Shown in pieces: positions 1 through 8,151 of a stretch of DNA of 64,000 nucleotides. A program made the translations under genes and the position numbers. The notes under the pieces were generated by a model. That model had not been told where the DNA came from. It did not search any database and was given only the letters and a program-made list of their open reading frames with translations. Location of the stretch: contig NZ_CP094975.1 in the NCBI RefSeq assembly GCF_023509015.1, positions 1,185,501 through 1,249,500 on the forward strand, written 5' to 3'. Within the stretch, counting starts at the first letter, position 1; every line of letters begins with the position of its first letter. This DNA is from Pseudomonas abieticivorans. Lineage in GTDB: Bacteria; Pseudomonadota; Gammaproteobacteria; Pseudomonadales; Pseudomonadaceae.

Positions 1-890
1 ACTTGCTGGGCGCAGCCATTGCTGCCGCACTGATCAGCAGCCCTGTCATGGCCGCCGAATTAACCGGCACCCTGAAAAAAATCAAGGACTCGGGCACCAT
101 CACCCTGGGCCACCGCGACGCATCCATCCCGTTCTCCTACATCGCGGACGCCTCCGGCAAGCCGGTCGGCTACTCCCATGACATCCAGTTGAAAATCGTC
201 GAAGCCATTAAGAAAGACCTCGACATGCCCAACCTGAACGTCAAGTACAACCTGGTCACCTCGCAAACCCGTATTCCGCTGGTGCAGAACGGCACCGTGG
301 ACATCGAGTGCGGCTCCACCACCAACAACGCCGAACGCCAGCAGCAGGTCGATTTCTCGGTGGGTATCTTCGAGATTGGCACCCGTCTGCTGTCCAAGAA
401 AGACTCGCCTTACAAGGACTTCGCTGACCTCAAGGGCAAGAACGTGGTGACCACTGCCGGCACCACCTCCGAGCGCATCCTCAAGTCCATGAACGCCGAC
501 AAGCAGATGGGCATGAACGTGATCTCGGCCAAGGACCACGGCGAATCGTTCCAGATGCTGGAATCAGGCCGCGCCGTTGCCTTCATGATGGACGACGCCC
601 TGCTGGCCGGCGAAATGGCCAAGGCCAAGAAGCCTGACGACTGGGCCGTGACCGGCACCGCGCAGTCCCACGAAATCTACGGCTGCATGATCCGCAAGGG
701 CGACGCACCGTTCAAGAAGGCCGTGGATGACGCCATCGTCGCCGTGTACAAGTCGGGCGAGATCAACAACATCTACGCCAAGTGGTTCACCCAGCCGATC
801 CCACCCAAAGGCCTGAACCTGATGTTCCCGGAAAGCGACGAGCTCAAGGCCCTGATCGCCAACCCCAGCGACCAGCCTGCCAAAGACTGA
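1..890 (+). CDS. aatJ: Acidic amino acid ABC transporter, periplasmic binding protein (5' partial)
   Basis: Family 3 solute-binding protein, the periplasmic receptor for glutamate/aspartate. The visible reading frame opens inside the hydrophobic core of a signal peptide ending near PVMAAE, so the true start and a few N-terminal residues lie left of the window. The mature part shows the family opening GTLKKIKDSGTITLGHRD and runs to a stop at 888-890. It is followed by two permeases and an ATPase, then by the AauS-AauR pair, which matches the aatJQMP-aauSR arrangement known in P. putida. The sigma54 promoter expected for this operon would be upstream of the window and cannot be seen. Confidence 0.9.
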   Translation, partial: LLGAAIAAALISSPVMAAELTGTLKKIKDSGTITLGHRDASIPFSYIADASGKPVGYSHDIQLKIVEAIKKDLDMPNLNVKYNLVTSQTRIPLVQNGTVDIECGSTTNNAERQQQVDFSVGIFEIGTRLLSKKDSPYKDFADLKGKNVVTTAGTTSERILKSMNADKQMGMNVISAKDHGESFQMLESGRAVAFMMDDALLAGEMAKAKKPDDWAVTGTAQSHEIYGCMIRKGDAPFKKAVDDAIVAVYKSGEINNIYAKWFTQPIPPKGLNLMFPESDELKALIANPSDQPAKD

Positions 891-908
891 CCTGCCCAGT
901 AGCGGCTA

Positions 909-951
909 ACCTTCAAGCACCCGGCCTTGCAACACCCGGGTGGTTGAAGGT
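909..951 (+). promoter_or_regulatory. Long stem-loop between aatJ and aatQ
   Basis: ACCTTCAA-g-CACCCGG at 909-924 pairs with CCGGGTG-g-TTGAAGGT at 936-951 around a loop of about 11 bases, giving 15 pairs with one internal mismatch. No T-run follows. In binding-protein transporter operons such a hairpin after the receptor gene typically stabilises the upstream mRNA and lowers expression of the permeases. That role is inferred here from position only. Confidence 0.7.
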
Positions 952-984
952 GCCTGTGAATCACCAATCCAAGGGGAGACCCTG

Positions 985-1731
985 ATGAATTACAACTGGG
1001 ACTGGAGCGTCTTTTTCAAGTCCACCGGCATTGGCAGCGAGATCTACCTGGACTGGTACCTCACGGGCCTGGGCTGGACGATCGGCATTTCTGTCATCGC
1101 CTGGATCATCGCCCTGCTGCTGGGCTCGGTGCTGGGCGTGATGCGTACCGTGCCGAACCGCTGGGTGGCGCTGATCGCGACCACTTACGTGGAAATCTTC
1201 CGTAACGTACCGCTGCTGGTGCAACTGTTCATCTGGTACTTCGTGGTGCCGGACCTGATGCCCGAAAGCTTCCAGACATGGTTCAAGCAAGACCTGAACC
1301 CCACCACCTCGGCGTTCCTGAGCGTGGTCGTGTGCCTGGGCCTGTTCACCGCTGCCCGCGTGTGCGAGCAGGTGCGCACCGGCATCCAGGCGTTGCCCAA
1401 GGGCCAGGAATCGGCCGCACGGGCGATGGGCTTCAAACTGCCGCAGATCTACTCCAACGTACTGCTGCCGCAAGCTTATCGGATCATCATCCCGCCACTC
1501 ACCTCCGAATTCCTCAACGTGTTCAAGAACTCGTCCGTGGCGTCCCTGATCGGCCTGATGGAGCTGCTCGCGCAGACCAAGCAGACCGCCGAGTTCTCCG
1601 CCAATCTGTTCGAAGCCTTCACCTTGGCCACGCTGATCTACTTCACCCTGAACATGAGCCTGATGCTGCTGATGCGCCTGATCGAGAAGAAAGTCGCGGT
1701 GCCCGGGCTGATCTCCGTGGGGGGTAAATAA
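985..1731 (+). CDS. aatQ: Acidic amino acid ABC transporter, permease 1
   Basis: Inner membrane permease of 248 residues in the HisM/GltJ family. Several hydrophobic helices are visible from about residue 30, and the EAA loop that docks on the ATPase reads EQVRTGIQALPKGQESAARA. I start it at the ATG at 985, behind the strong ribosome site AAGGGGAGA, rather than at an in-frame start at 940 that lies inside the preceding stem-loop. Its TAA shares one base with the ATG of the next permease (TAATG), so the two are translationally coupled. With AatM it forms the membrane channel for glutamate/aspartate uptake. Confidence 0.92.
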   Translation: MNYNWDWSVFFKSTGIGSEIYLDWYLTGLGWTIGISVIAWIIALLLGSVLGVMRTVPNRWVALIATTYVEIFRNVPLLVQLFIWYFVVPDLMPESFQTWFKQDLNPTTSAFLSVVVCLGLFTAARVCEQVRTGIQALPKGQESAARAMGFKLPQIYSNVLLPQAYRIIIPPLTSEFLNVFKNSSVASLIGLMELLAQTKQTAEFSANLFEAFTLATLIYFTLNMSLMLLMRLIEKKVAVPGLISVGGK

Positions 1732-2396
1732 TGGACTTCAGTGGAATCATCCCGGCCATCCCGGGGCTCTGGAACGGCATGCTGATGACCTTGCAACTGA
1801 TGGTCATGGGCATCATCGGCGGCATCGTGCTGGGCACTGTGCTGGCGTTGATGCGCCTGTCGTCGAGCAAGCTGCTGTCACGCGTCGCCGGCGCCTACGT
1901 CAATTACTTCCGCTCCATCCCGCTGCTGCTGGTGATCACCTGGTTCTACCTGGCGGTACCCTTCGTGCTGCGCTGGATCACCGGCGAAGACACGCCGGTG
2001 GGGGCGTTCACCTCCTGCGTCGTGGCGTTCATGATGTTCGAGGCGGCGTACTTCTGCGAAATCGTGCGCGCCGGCGTGCAGTCGATTTCCAAGGGCCAGA
2101 TGGGTGCGTCCCAAGCCCTGGGCATGACCTACGGCCAGACCATGCGCCTGATCATCCTGCCCCAGGCCTTTCGCAAGATGACCCCGTTGCTGCTGCAGCA
2201 AAGCATCATCCTGTTCCAGGACACTTCGCTGGTGTACACCGTGGGCCTTGTGGACTTCCTGAACGCGGCACGGGCCAATGGCGACATCATCGGCCAGTCC
2301 AACGAGTTCCTGCTGTTCGCCGGCCTCGTCTACTTCGTCATCAGCTTCTGCGCCTCGTTGCTGGTCAAGCGTCTGCATAAAAGGTTAGCCGTATGA
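1731..2396 (+). CDS. aatM: Acidic amino acid ABC transporter, permease 2
   Basis: Second membrane subunit, 221 residues, homologous to GltK. It has the same EAA-loop signature ([20 protein letters not shown]) and about five hydrophobic segments. The start overlaps the stop of the first permease by one base. Its own stop overlaps the start of the ATPase gene by four bases (ATGA). The tight coupling of permease, permease and ATPase is what one expects for subunits needed in fixed ratio. No anomaly seen. Confidence 0.92.
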   Translation: MDFSGIIPAIPGLWNGMLMTLQLMVMGIIGGIVLGTVLALMRLSSSKLLSRVAGAYVNYFRSIPLLLVITWFYLAVPFVLRWITGEDTPVGAFTSCVVAFMMFEAAYFCEIVRAGVQSISKGQMGASQALGMTYGQTMRLIILPQAFRKMTPLLLQQSIILFQDTSLVYTVGLVDFLNAARANGDIIGQSNEFLLFAGLVYFVISFCASLLVKRLHKRLAV

Positions 2397-3127
2397 TTTC
2401 TATCAAGAATGTCGACAAGTGGTATGGGGACTTCCAGGTGCTGACCGATTGCAGCACCGAGGTCAAAAAAGGTGAAGTGGTGGTGGTGTGCGGGCCCTCG
2501 GGTTCGGGCAAGTCCACGCTGATCAAGTGCGTCAACGCGCTGGAGCCGTTCCAGAAGGGTGACATCACCGTGGACGGCACCTCCATCGCCGACCCCAAGA
2601 CCAACCTGCCCAAACTGCGCTCGCGGGTGGGCATGGTGTTCCAGCATTTCGAGTTGTTCCCGCACCTGACCATCACCGAAAACCTGACCATCGCGCAGAT
2701 CAAGGTACTGGGCCGTAGCAAGGAAGAGGCCACCACCAAGGGCCTGGCGCTGCTGGAGCGGGTCGGCCTGTCGGAACACGCGCACAAGCACCCGGGGCAA
2801 TTGTCGGGCGGCCAGCAACAGCGCGTGGCGATTGCCCGCGCCCTGGCCATGGACCCGATCGTGATGCTGTTCGACGAACCCACCTCGGCCCTGGACCCAG
2901 AGATGGTCAACGAGGTGCTCGACGTGATGGTGCAACTGGCCCACGAGGGCATGACCATGATGTGCGTAACTCACGAAATGGGCTTTGCCCGTAAGGTCGC
3001 CAACCGGGTGATTTTCATGGACAAGGGCCAGATCGTCGAGGACTGCCAGAAGGAAGAGTTCTTCGGTGACGTCAGCGCGCGCTCGGAACGTGCCCAGCAC
3101 TTCCTGGCCAAGATCCTGCAACATTAA
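2393..3127 (+). CDS. aatP: Acidic amino acid ABC transporter, ATPase
   Basis: Cytoplasmic ATP-binding subunit of 244 residues, GltL/GlnQ family. It shows Walker A (GPSGSGKST, about residues 34-42), the Q-loop ([12 protein letters not shown]), the ABC signature LSGGQQQR and Walker B with the D-loop ([14 protein letters not shown]). It overlaps the permease gene by 4 bp and is followed by a GC-rich stem-loop before the sensor kinase. It energises uptake of acidic amino acids by the aat system. Length and motifs are normal for the family. Confidence 0.94.
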   Translation: MISIKNVDKWYGDFQVLTDCSTEVKKGEVVVVCGPSGSGKSTLIKCVNALEPFQKGDITVDGTSIADPKTNLPKLRSRVGMVFQHFELFPHLTITENLTIAQIKVLGRSKEEATTKGLALLERVGLSEHAHKHPGQLSGGQQQRVAIARALAMDPIVMLFDEPTSALDPEMVNEVLDVMVQLAHEGMTMMCVTHEMGFARKVANRVIFMDKGQIVEDCQKEEFFGDVSARSERAQHFLAKILQH

Positions 3128-3138
3128 GGCTCGGCTGC

Positions 3139-3164
3139 CCGGCGTCCGGTTTTCCGGACGCCGG
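3139..3164 (+). terminator. Perfect 11-bp stem-loop after aatP
   Basis: CCGGCGTCCGG, loop TTTT, CCGGACGCCGG. There is no T-run after the stem, so this is a partial terminator or mRNA-stabilising hairpin rather than a classic intrinsic terminator. It separates the transporter genes from the sensor/regulator pair and could set their relative expression. Confidence 0.6.
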
Positions 3165-3190
3165 CGGCTGGTCGGCCCTGGCCTACTGTG

Positions 3191-5101
3191 ATGAAATGCT
3201 CACCCGCCCCTGACCGCGCTGCCAAGCTGCCCTTCGCCGTGAAACCCCGCCTGATCCGCCAAGTGCTATTGCTGCCCCTGATCCTGTTGCTGACCTTCGG
3301 CCTGGGCTATGCCGGCTATCGCGTCAGCGAATACAACGGCATCCGCGCCTTGGGTGAAACCGGTGAGCGGCAACTGGAGCTCAACGGCCGCGCCGTGGAA
3401 AGCGAGATCAACAAATACACCTACCTGCCCAGCCTGCTGGAGCTGGAAGACAGCGTGTCGGCGTTGCTCAACGACACCGAAGCCCAAGGCCATCGCGAGG
3501 CCGTGAACCAGTACCTGGAGGGCCTGAACCGGCGCAGCAAGAGCCGGGCGATCTACGTGCTGGACACCAGCGGGCGAGTGCAGGCCACCAGCAACTGGCG
3601 CGACAGCGACAGCTACCTGGGCGAAGACTTGAGCTTTCGCGCCTACTTCCAGGACGCCGTGCGCGGCCAGGACGGGCGCTTCTATGGCATTGGCACCACC
3701 ACCGGAGAACCTGGCTACTACCTGGCCCACGGCCTGGAAGAGCACGGCAAAATCATTGGCGTGGCGGTGATCAAGGTACGCATGGAGTCCCTTGAAGAGC
3801 GCTGGCAGAAAGCCCGGCTGGAAGCCTTCGTCAGCGACGAGAACGGCATCATCATCTTGTCCAGCGACCCGGCACGCCGGCTCAAATCGGTACGGCCGCT
3901 CACCCCCCAGATCAAGGAGCGCCTGGCCCGCAGCCTGCAATATTACTGGTTCCCGCTCAACGAACTGGTGCCGCTGGACCGGGAAACCTTGGCCGAAGGC
4001 GTTGAGAAGCTGACCTTCCCCGCCCCCGCCGACCAGAAACAGGGCCCCCACGCAATCAGCTACCTGGCCCAGACCCGCTCGCTCAATGACACACCCTGGC
4101 ACTTCACCTTGCTCACCTCGTTGCAGGACTTGCGCCGCGAAGCCATGATCCAGGGCATTTTGGTGGCCGTGGCATTCGCCTTGCTGGCGTTCCTGCTGAT
4201 TGCCTGGAACGAGCGACGCAAAGTGATCGCCGTGCGCCTGGCCGCCCGCGAAGCGCTGGAAGAAGCCAACAACCAGTTGGAGCGGCGTATTGCCGAACGC
4301 ACCGAAAACCTGCGCGCCAGCAACGACCGGCTCAAGAGCCAGATCCGCGAGCGCCGCCAGGCCGAAGAAACCCTGCGCCGCGCCCAGGATGAACTGGTGC
4401 AGGCCGGCAAGTTGGCGGCCATCGGGCAGATGTCTACCAGCATCGCCCACGAGTTGAACCAACCGCTGGCCGCTTTGCGCACCCTGTCGGGCAACACCGT
4501 GCGCTTCCTTGAGCGTGGCGCGCTGGACACCGCCAGCACCAACCTGCGCACCATGAACGACTTGATCGACCGCATGGGCCGCATCACCGCCAGCCTGCGC
4601 TCGTTCGCAAAGCGCGGCGATGACCAAGGCCAGGCCATGGCAGGCAAGGCCGTGGAAGCCGCCCTCCAAGTGCTGGCCACACGCCTGGACACCACCTGCC
4701 TGCAGGTGCACCGCGACTTCACCGATGCAGCCGTGGCCATCGACCAAACCCGCCTGGAGCAGATCCTGGTGAACCTGATCGGCAACGCCCTGGACGCCAT
4801 GGCGCAACAACCGCTGCCGGTGCTCTGGCTGGAAAGCGAGATCCGCGAAGCGCGCTACTGCCTGCGGGTGCGCGATAATGGCCATGGCATCGATGCCGAG
4901 GCGCGCAAGCACCTGTTCGAACCGTTCTTTACCACCAAGCCTGGCGAACACGGCCTGGGCCTTGGGCTGACCCTGTCGGCCAGCCTGGCCGCCGCTGCCG
5001 GTGGCAGCCTGAACGTCGAACACCCTACCGCCGGTGGCACAGCCTTCGTGATCAGCCTGCCGCTGCTCAACCCGCCCCTCAATACAGCCGAGCCGTCATG
5101 A
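3191..5101 (+). CDS. aauS: DctB-type sensor histidine kinase for acidic amino acids
   Basis: Membrane histidine kinase of about 636 residues. TM1 lies at about residues 24-42 and TM2 at about 316-336, with a periplasmic double-Cache-like sensor domain between them. A coiled-coil linker follows (EALEEANNQLERRIAERTE). The phospho-acceptor motif is AHELNQPLAALRTL with His near 420, and the ATPase motifs are NLIGNALDA, DNGHGI and GLGLGL. The family senses C4-dicarboxylates or acidic amino acids; adjacency to aatJQMP points to glutamate/aspartate, as for P. putida AauS. The start is uncertain: GTG at 3188 and ATG at 3191 are adjacent and neither has a clear ribosome site. Its stop overlaps the regulator start (ATGA). 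Confidence 0.86.
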   Translation: MKCSPAPDRAAKLPFAVKPRLIRQVLLLPLILLLTFGLGYAGYRVSEYNGIRALGETGERQLELNGRAVESEINKYTYLPSLLELEDSVSALLNDTEAQGHREAVNQYLEGLNRRSKSRAIYVLDTSGRVQATSNWRDSDSYLGEDLSFRAYFQDAVRGQDGRFYGIGTTTGEPGYYLAHGLEEHGKIIGVAVIKVRMESLEERWQKARLEAFVSDENGIIILSSDPARRLKSVRPLTPQIKERLARSLQYYWFPLNELVPLDRETLAEGVEKLTFPAPADQKQGPHAISYLAQTRSLNDTPWHFTLLTSLQDLRREAMIQGILVAVAFALLAFLLIAWNERRKVIAVRLAAREALEEANNQLERRIAERTENLRASNDRLKSQIRERRQAEETLRRAQDELVQAGKLAAIGQMSTSIAHELNQPLAALRTLSGNTVRFLERGALDTASTNLRTMNDLIDRMGRITASLRSFAKRGDDQGQAMAGKAVEAALQVLATRLDTTCLQVHRDFTDAAVAIDQTRLEQILVNLIGNALDAMAQQPLPVLWLESEIREARYCLRVRDNGHGIDAEARKHLFEPFFTTKPGEHGLGLGLTLSASLAAAAGGSLNVEHPTAGGTAFVISLPLLNPPLNTAEPS

Positions 5102-6420
5102 ACCTGCCGCTTACCGTTCTGATCGTTGAAGACGACCCCCACGTGCTGATGGGCTGCCAACAGGCCCTGGCCCTGGAAGACATCGCCAGCGAAGGCGTGG
5201 GCAGCGCCGAAGAAGCCCTGGCGCGCATCGGCGATGATTTCGCCGGCATCGTGGTCAGCGACATCCGCCTGCCCGGCATCGACGGGCTGGAACTGCTGAC
5301 ACGCCTCAAGGCCCGCGACGCCAGCCTGCCGGTGGTGTTGATCACCGGCCACGGCGACATCAACATGGCCGTGGGTGCGATGCGCAACGGCGCCTACGAC
5401 TTCATGGAAAAGCCCTTTTCCCCCGAGCGCCTGGTCGACGTCGTACGCCGCGCCCTGGAGCAACGCGGCCTGGCCCGCGAGGTGTCGTCGCTGCGCCGGC
5501 AACTGGCCGAGCGCAACTCCCTGGAGGGGCGCATCATCGGCCGTTCGCCGGCCATGCAGCATTTGCGCGAACTGATCGCCAATGTCGGCGATACCTCGGC
5601 CAACGTGCTGATCGAGGGTGAGACCGGCACCGGCAAGGAACTGGTCGCGCGCTGCCTGCACGACTTCAGCCGGCGCCAGCCACAGCCCTTCGTCGCGCTT
5701 AATTGCGGCGGCCTGCCAGAGAACCTGTTCGAGAGCGAGATCTTCGGCCACGAAGCCAATGCCTTCACCGGTGCCGGCAAGCGCCGCATCGGCAAGATCG
5801 AACACGCCAATGGCGGCACGCTGTTCCTCGACGAAGTGGAGAGCATGCCCATCGCGCTGCAGATCAAACTGCTGAGGGTGTTGCAAGAGCGCACCCTGGA
5901 ACGCCTGGGCTCCAACCAGAGCATCGCAGTGGACTGCCGGGTGATTGCCGCCACCAAGGCGGACCTGGAGGACCTGAGCCGCAAAAAGGAATTTCGCAGC
6001 GACCTGTACTATCGGCTCAACGTGGTGACCCTGGAACTGCCGCCACTGCGCGAGCGGCGCGAAGACATCCTGCAACTGTTCGAACACTTCCTGCAGTTGT
6101 CGTCGTTGCGCTTTGACCGCGAGCCGCCGCTGCTGGACAACCAGACCCTGTCACGCCTGATGAGCCACGACTGGCCGGGCAACGTGCGTGAATTGCGCAA
6201 CGTGGCCGAGCGCTTCGCCCTGGGCCTGCCGGCCTTCAAGAAAGCCGACGCCAGCGTCAACAATGGGCTGGGCTTTGCCGAAGCGGTAGAAGCCTTCGAG
6301 CGCCACCTGCTGACCGAAGCCCTGCAACGCAGTGGCGGCAACCTCAGCCAGGCCAGCCTGGAACTGGGACTGGCCAAGACCACCCTGTTCGACAAGGTGA
6401 AAAAGTACGGTTTGTCGTAA
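5098..6420 (+). CDS. aauR: Sigma54-dependent response regulator (DctD/AauR type)
   Basis: Enhancer-binding protein of 440 residues. The receiver domain has its acidic pocket at ED11-12 and phospho-acceptor Asp55 (VVSDIRLPG). The AAA+ domain has Walker A (GETGTGKE) and Walker B (GGTLFLDEVE). A C-terminal Fis-type helix-turn-helix ends in LGLAKTTLFDKVKKYGLS. The sigma54-contacting loop reads NAFTGA instead of the usual GAFTGA, so the first Gly is Asn. The gene is coupled to the kinase gene by a 4-bp overlap. Phosphorylated AauR should activate the aat operon through sigma54. The assignment rests on the neighbouring transporter. Confidence 0.87.
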   Translation: MNLPLTVLIVEDDPHVLMGCQQALALEDIASEGVGSAEEALARIGDDFAGIVVSDIRLPGIDGLELLTRLKARDASLPVVLITGHGDINMAVGAMRNGAYDFMEKPFSPERLVDVVRRALEQRGLAREVSSLRRQLAERNSLEGRIIGRSPAMQHLRELIANVGDTSANVLIEGETGTGKELVARCLHDFSRRQPQPFVALNCGGLPENLFESEIFGHEANAFTGAGKRRIGKIEHANGGTLFLDEVESMPIALQIKLLRVLQERTLERLGSNQSIAVDCRVIAATKADLEDLSRKKEFRSDLYYRLNVVTLELPPLRERREDILQLFEHFLQLSSLRFDREPPLLDNQTLSRLMSHDWPGNVRELRNVAERFALGLPAFKKADASVNNGLGFAEAVEAFERHLLTEALQRSGGNLSQASLELGLAKTTLFDKVKKYGLS

Positions 6421-6470
6421 CTTCCAACCCGAACAATCGGCAACAACCCTGCGCGCCTACACATGCCCGA

Positions 6471-7220
6471 TTAAAACTTATACGCCACCGCCGTCTGCGC
6501 CTCACCCTGGTTCACCCGGCCCTTGTCCTTGACCAGCGTGCTGCCCGCCGCCGAGTTTTCCAGGTGTATCCAACTCACGTTGCCCAACAGCGACCAATGC
6601 GGCCCCAAGGGCACTTCCACGCCCTGGCTGAGGTTCCAGCTTTGCAACCCGCCAGCGGCGTGATACTCGCCGATCCCCGAGGCCTGTGACTCTTCGCGGC
6701 TCACGCCAAAAAACGTTTGGCTCTGGCGCTGGTCGGCAAAGTGCGCCTGCAACCCCGTGCTGCCAAACATCCCGAAACCCACCGGGTAATCCAGTTCGCC
6801 ACCCACCCGGCCGAGCATGCCGCCCTGGCCGTTGGCACCGCCGACCGCCCGGCCGACCTGGGCAAACACCCGCCACCACTCTTCAGGGCTGTACTGCACG
6901 AAGCCCCCAACCTGGGCCATGCTCGACACATCGCGCAGGCCACGCAACGGGCCATTGGCCGTGCGCCCATCCACGTAGTTGATAAACGGCCCGGCACTCC
7001 AGCCCGTGCCCTTGATTGCGTTCCACGACAGGCCCTCGTCCGAGTCCAGCGTGAAGTCATTCCAGCTCAGGTCCAGGTACGGCATGGGTTTGGTTTCGTA
7101 GCGGCTGGCACTGGGGTCGCGCGGTTGGTAGGACAGCCCAAGCCCTGCCTCGCCCTTCAGGTCATCGGCCTGCGCCCAGCCGCTCAAGGCCAGCAGCAGC
7201 ATCATGCAAATCCTGCGCAT
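6471..7220 (-). CDS. MipA/OmpV-family outer membrane protein
   Basis: Secreted protein of 249 residues with a signal peptide (MRRICMMLLLALSGWAQADD) followed by alternating short beta-type segments rich in Gly/Tyr/Trp and a C-terminal Phe, as in outer membrane beta-barrels. The stretches GLGLSYQPRDPSASRYETKP and MPYLDLSW resemble the MipA/OmpV family, whose members are linked to murein-enzyme scaffolding or outer membrane adaptation. I start at the ATG at 7220, because the two upstream in-frame starts would place charged residues before the signal peptide. It is transcribed divergently from the sigma54 operon and shares its intergenic region. Substrate or partner is unknown. Confidence 0.75.
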   Translation of the reverse strand: MRRICMMLLLALSGWAQADDLKGEAGLGLSYQPRDPSASRYETKPMPYLDLSWNDFTLDSDEGLSWNAIKGTGWSAGPFINYVDGRTANGPLRGLRDVSSMAQVGGFVQYSPEEWWRVFAQVGRAVGGANGQGGMLGRVGGELDYPVGFGMFGSTGLQAHFADQRQSQTFFGVSREESQASGIGEYHAAGGLQSWNLSQGVEVPLGPHWSLLGNVSWIHLENSAAGSTLVKDKGRVNQGEAQTAVAYKF

Positions 7221-7293
7221 CGCACACTCACTCTCAAGGACATATGCGCGCATGAACGCGCAAAGCCCACTGGCCTGGCAAGCACTCATGTTG

Positions 7294-7311
7294 TTTGTAG
7301 CGACCTACAAA
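7294..7311. promoter_or_regulatory. Palindrome, candidate activator site
   Basis: TTTGTAG-CGAC-CTACAAA is a perfect 7-bp inverted repeat with a 4-bp spacer. A third half-site (ATTGTAG) follows at 7313-7319. The centre is about 97 bp upstream of the predicted start of the sigma54 promoter at 7373-7389, the usual distance for an enhancer-binding protein. The natural candidate to bind is the NtrC-type regulator at the end of the same operon. A site for the divergent MipA-like gene is the alternative. Confidence 0.55.
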
Positions 7312-7372
7312 AATTGTAGCCCGCCACCCCACTGCCCAGGCCAAAGCCCCATGGATACGGGGCCAAAGCCAG

Positions 7373-7389
7373 TTGGCACAGTCCCTGCT
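7373..7389 (+). promoter_or_regulatory. Sigma54 (-24/-12) promoter
   Basis: TTGGCACAGTCCCTGCT has GG at 7375-7376 and GC at 7387-7388 separated by exactly 10 bases, with the extended TTGGCAC element. It matches the RpoN consensus TGGCACG-N4-TTGC except at two less conserved positions. Transcription would start near 7400, about 40 bases before the first gene. An NtrC-family activator is encoded as the last gene of the downstream operon. Confidence 0.75.
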
Positions 7390-7440
7390 CTACCCCTTTC
7401 GATTGCGCGAAAAGCGCGCCCGACTCATAGGTAACAGCAG

Positions 7441-8151
7441 ATGATGCAATGGCATATCGTGTGCGATTTCGATGGGACCATCACCCCCAGCGATGTCATC
7501 GACAACGTCCTCCAGCGGTTCGCCGACCCCAGCTGGGAAACCATTGAACAGCAATGGCTGGCCGGCGAGATCGGCTCGCGTGAATGCCTGAGCCGTCAGC
7601 TGTCGCTGGTCAAGGCCACGCCTGCGCAACTGCTCGAGTACTTCGACAGCGTCACCATCGACCCGGCCTTCCCGGCCTTCGTCGAGCAGGTGCTGGAGCG
7701 CGGCGCCACCCTGGACGTGGTCAGCGACGGCCTGGAGCAGGCCATCGCCCGCATCCTGTCGCGCAACGGCAGCCCACTGCTGCCGATCATCGCCAACCAG
7801 CTGCGCCAGGTCGACCAACACAGCTGGCGCATCGTGTTCCCCCACGCCAGCGACGCCTGCCGCGCGGCCTCCGGCAACTGCAAATGCAAGTCCAGCCCCG
7901 GCCCGCAAAAAAGCAACAAACGCATCCTGGTGATCGGTGACGGCAAGTCCGACATGTGCGTGGCCGGCAGCGCCGATTTCGTGTTTGCAAAGGGCAGCCT
8001 GGCCGCCCACTGCGAACGCAATGGCATCGCCCACGCCCGCTTCGAATCCTTCGCCGAGCTGCCCGCACTGCTGGCCGCCCTGCCGCAACACAACAGCGCC
8101 CCGGCGCCACTCCCTACTTCAGAACAGCAGGAACGTTTCCACCATGTCTAA
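7441..8151 (+). CDS. HAD-superfamily phosphatase, MtnX/SerB-like
   Basis: 236 residues with HAD motif I CDFDGTIT (nucleophile and acid Asp9/Asp11), motif II VVSDGLE and motif III/IV VIGDGKSDMCVA. A Cys cluster CRAASGNCKCK sits between the cap and motif III, as in MtnX-type enzymes (2-hydroxy-3-keto-5-methylthiopentenyl-1-phosphate phosphatase). No other methionine-salvage gene is nearby, so that substrate is doubtful; a small phosphorylated metabolite is a fair guess. It is the first gene behind the sigma54 promoter. ATG codons at 7441 and 7444 are both possible. Its last codons overlap the start of the aminotransferase by 8 bp. Confidence 0.78.
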   Translation: MMQWHIVCDFDGTITPSDVIDNVLQRFADPSWETIEQQWLAGEIGSRECLSRQLSLVKATPAQLLEYFDSVTIDPAFPAFVEQVLERGATLDVVSDGLEQAIARILSRNGSPLLPIIANQLRQVDQHSWRIVFPHASDACRAASGNCKCKSSPGPQKSNKRILVIGDGKSDMCVAGSADFVFAKGSLAAHCERNGIAHARFESFAELPALLAALPQHNSAPAPLPTSEQQERFHHV

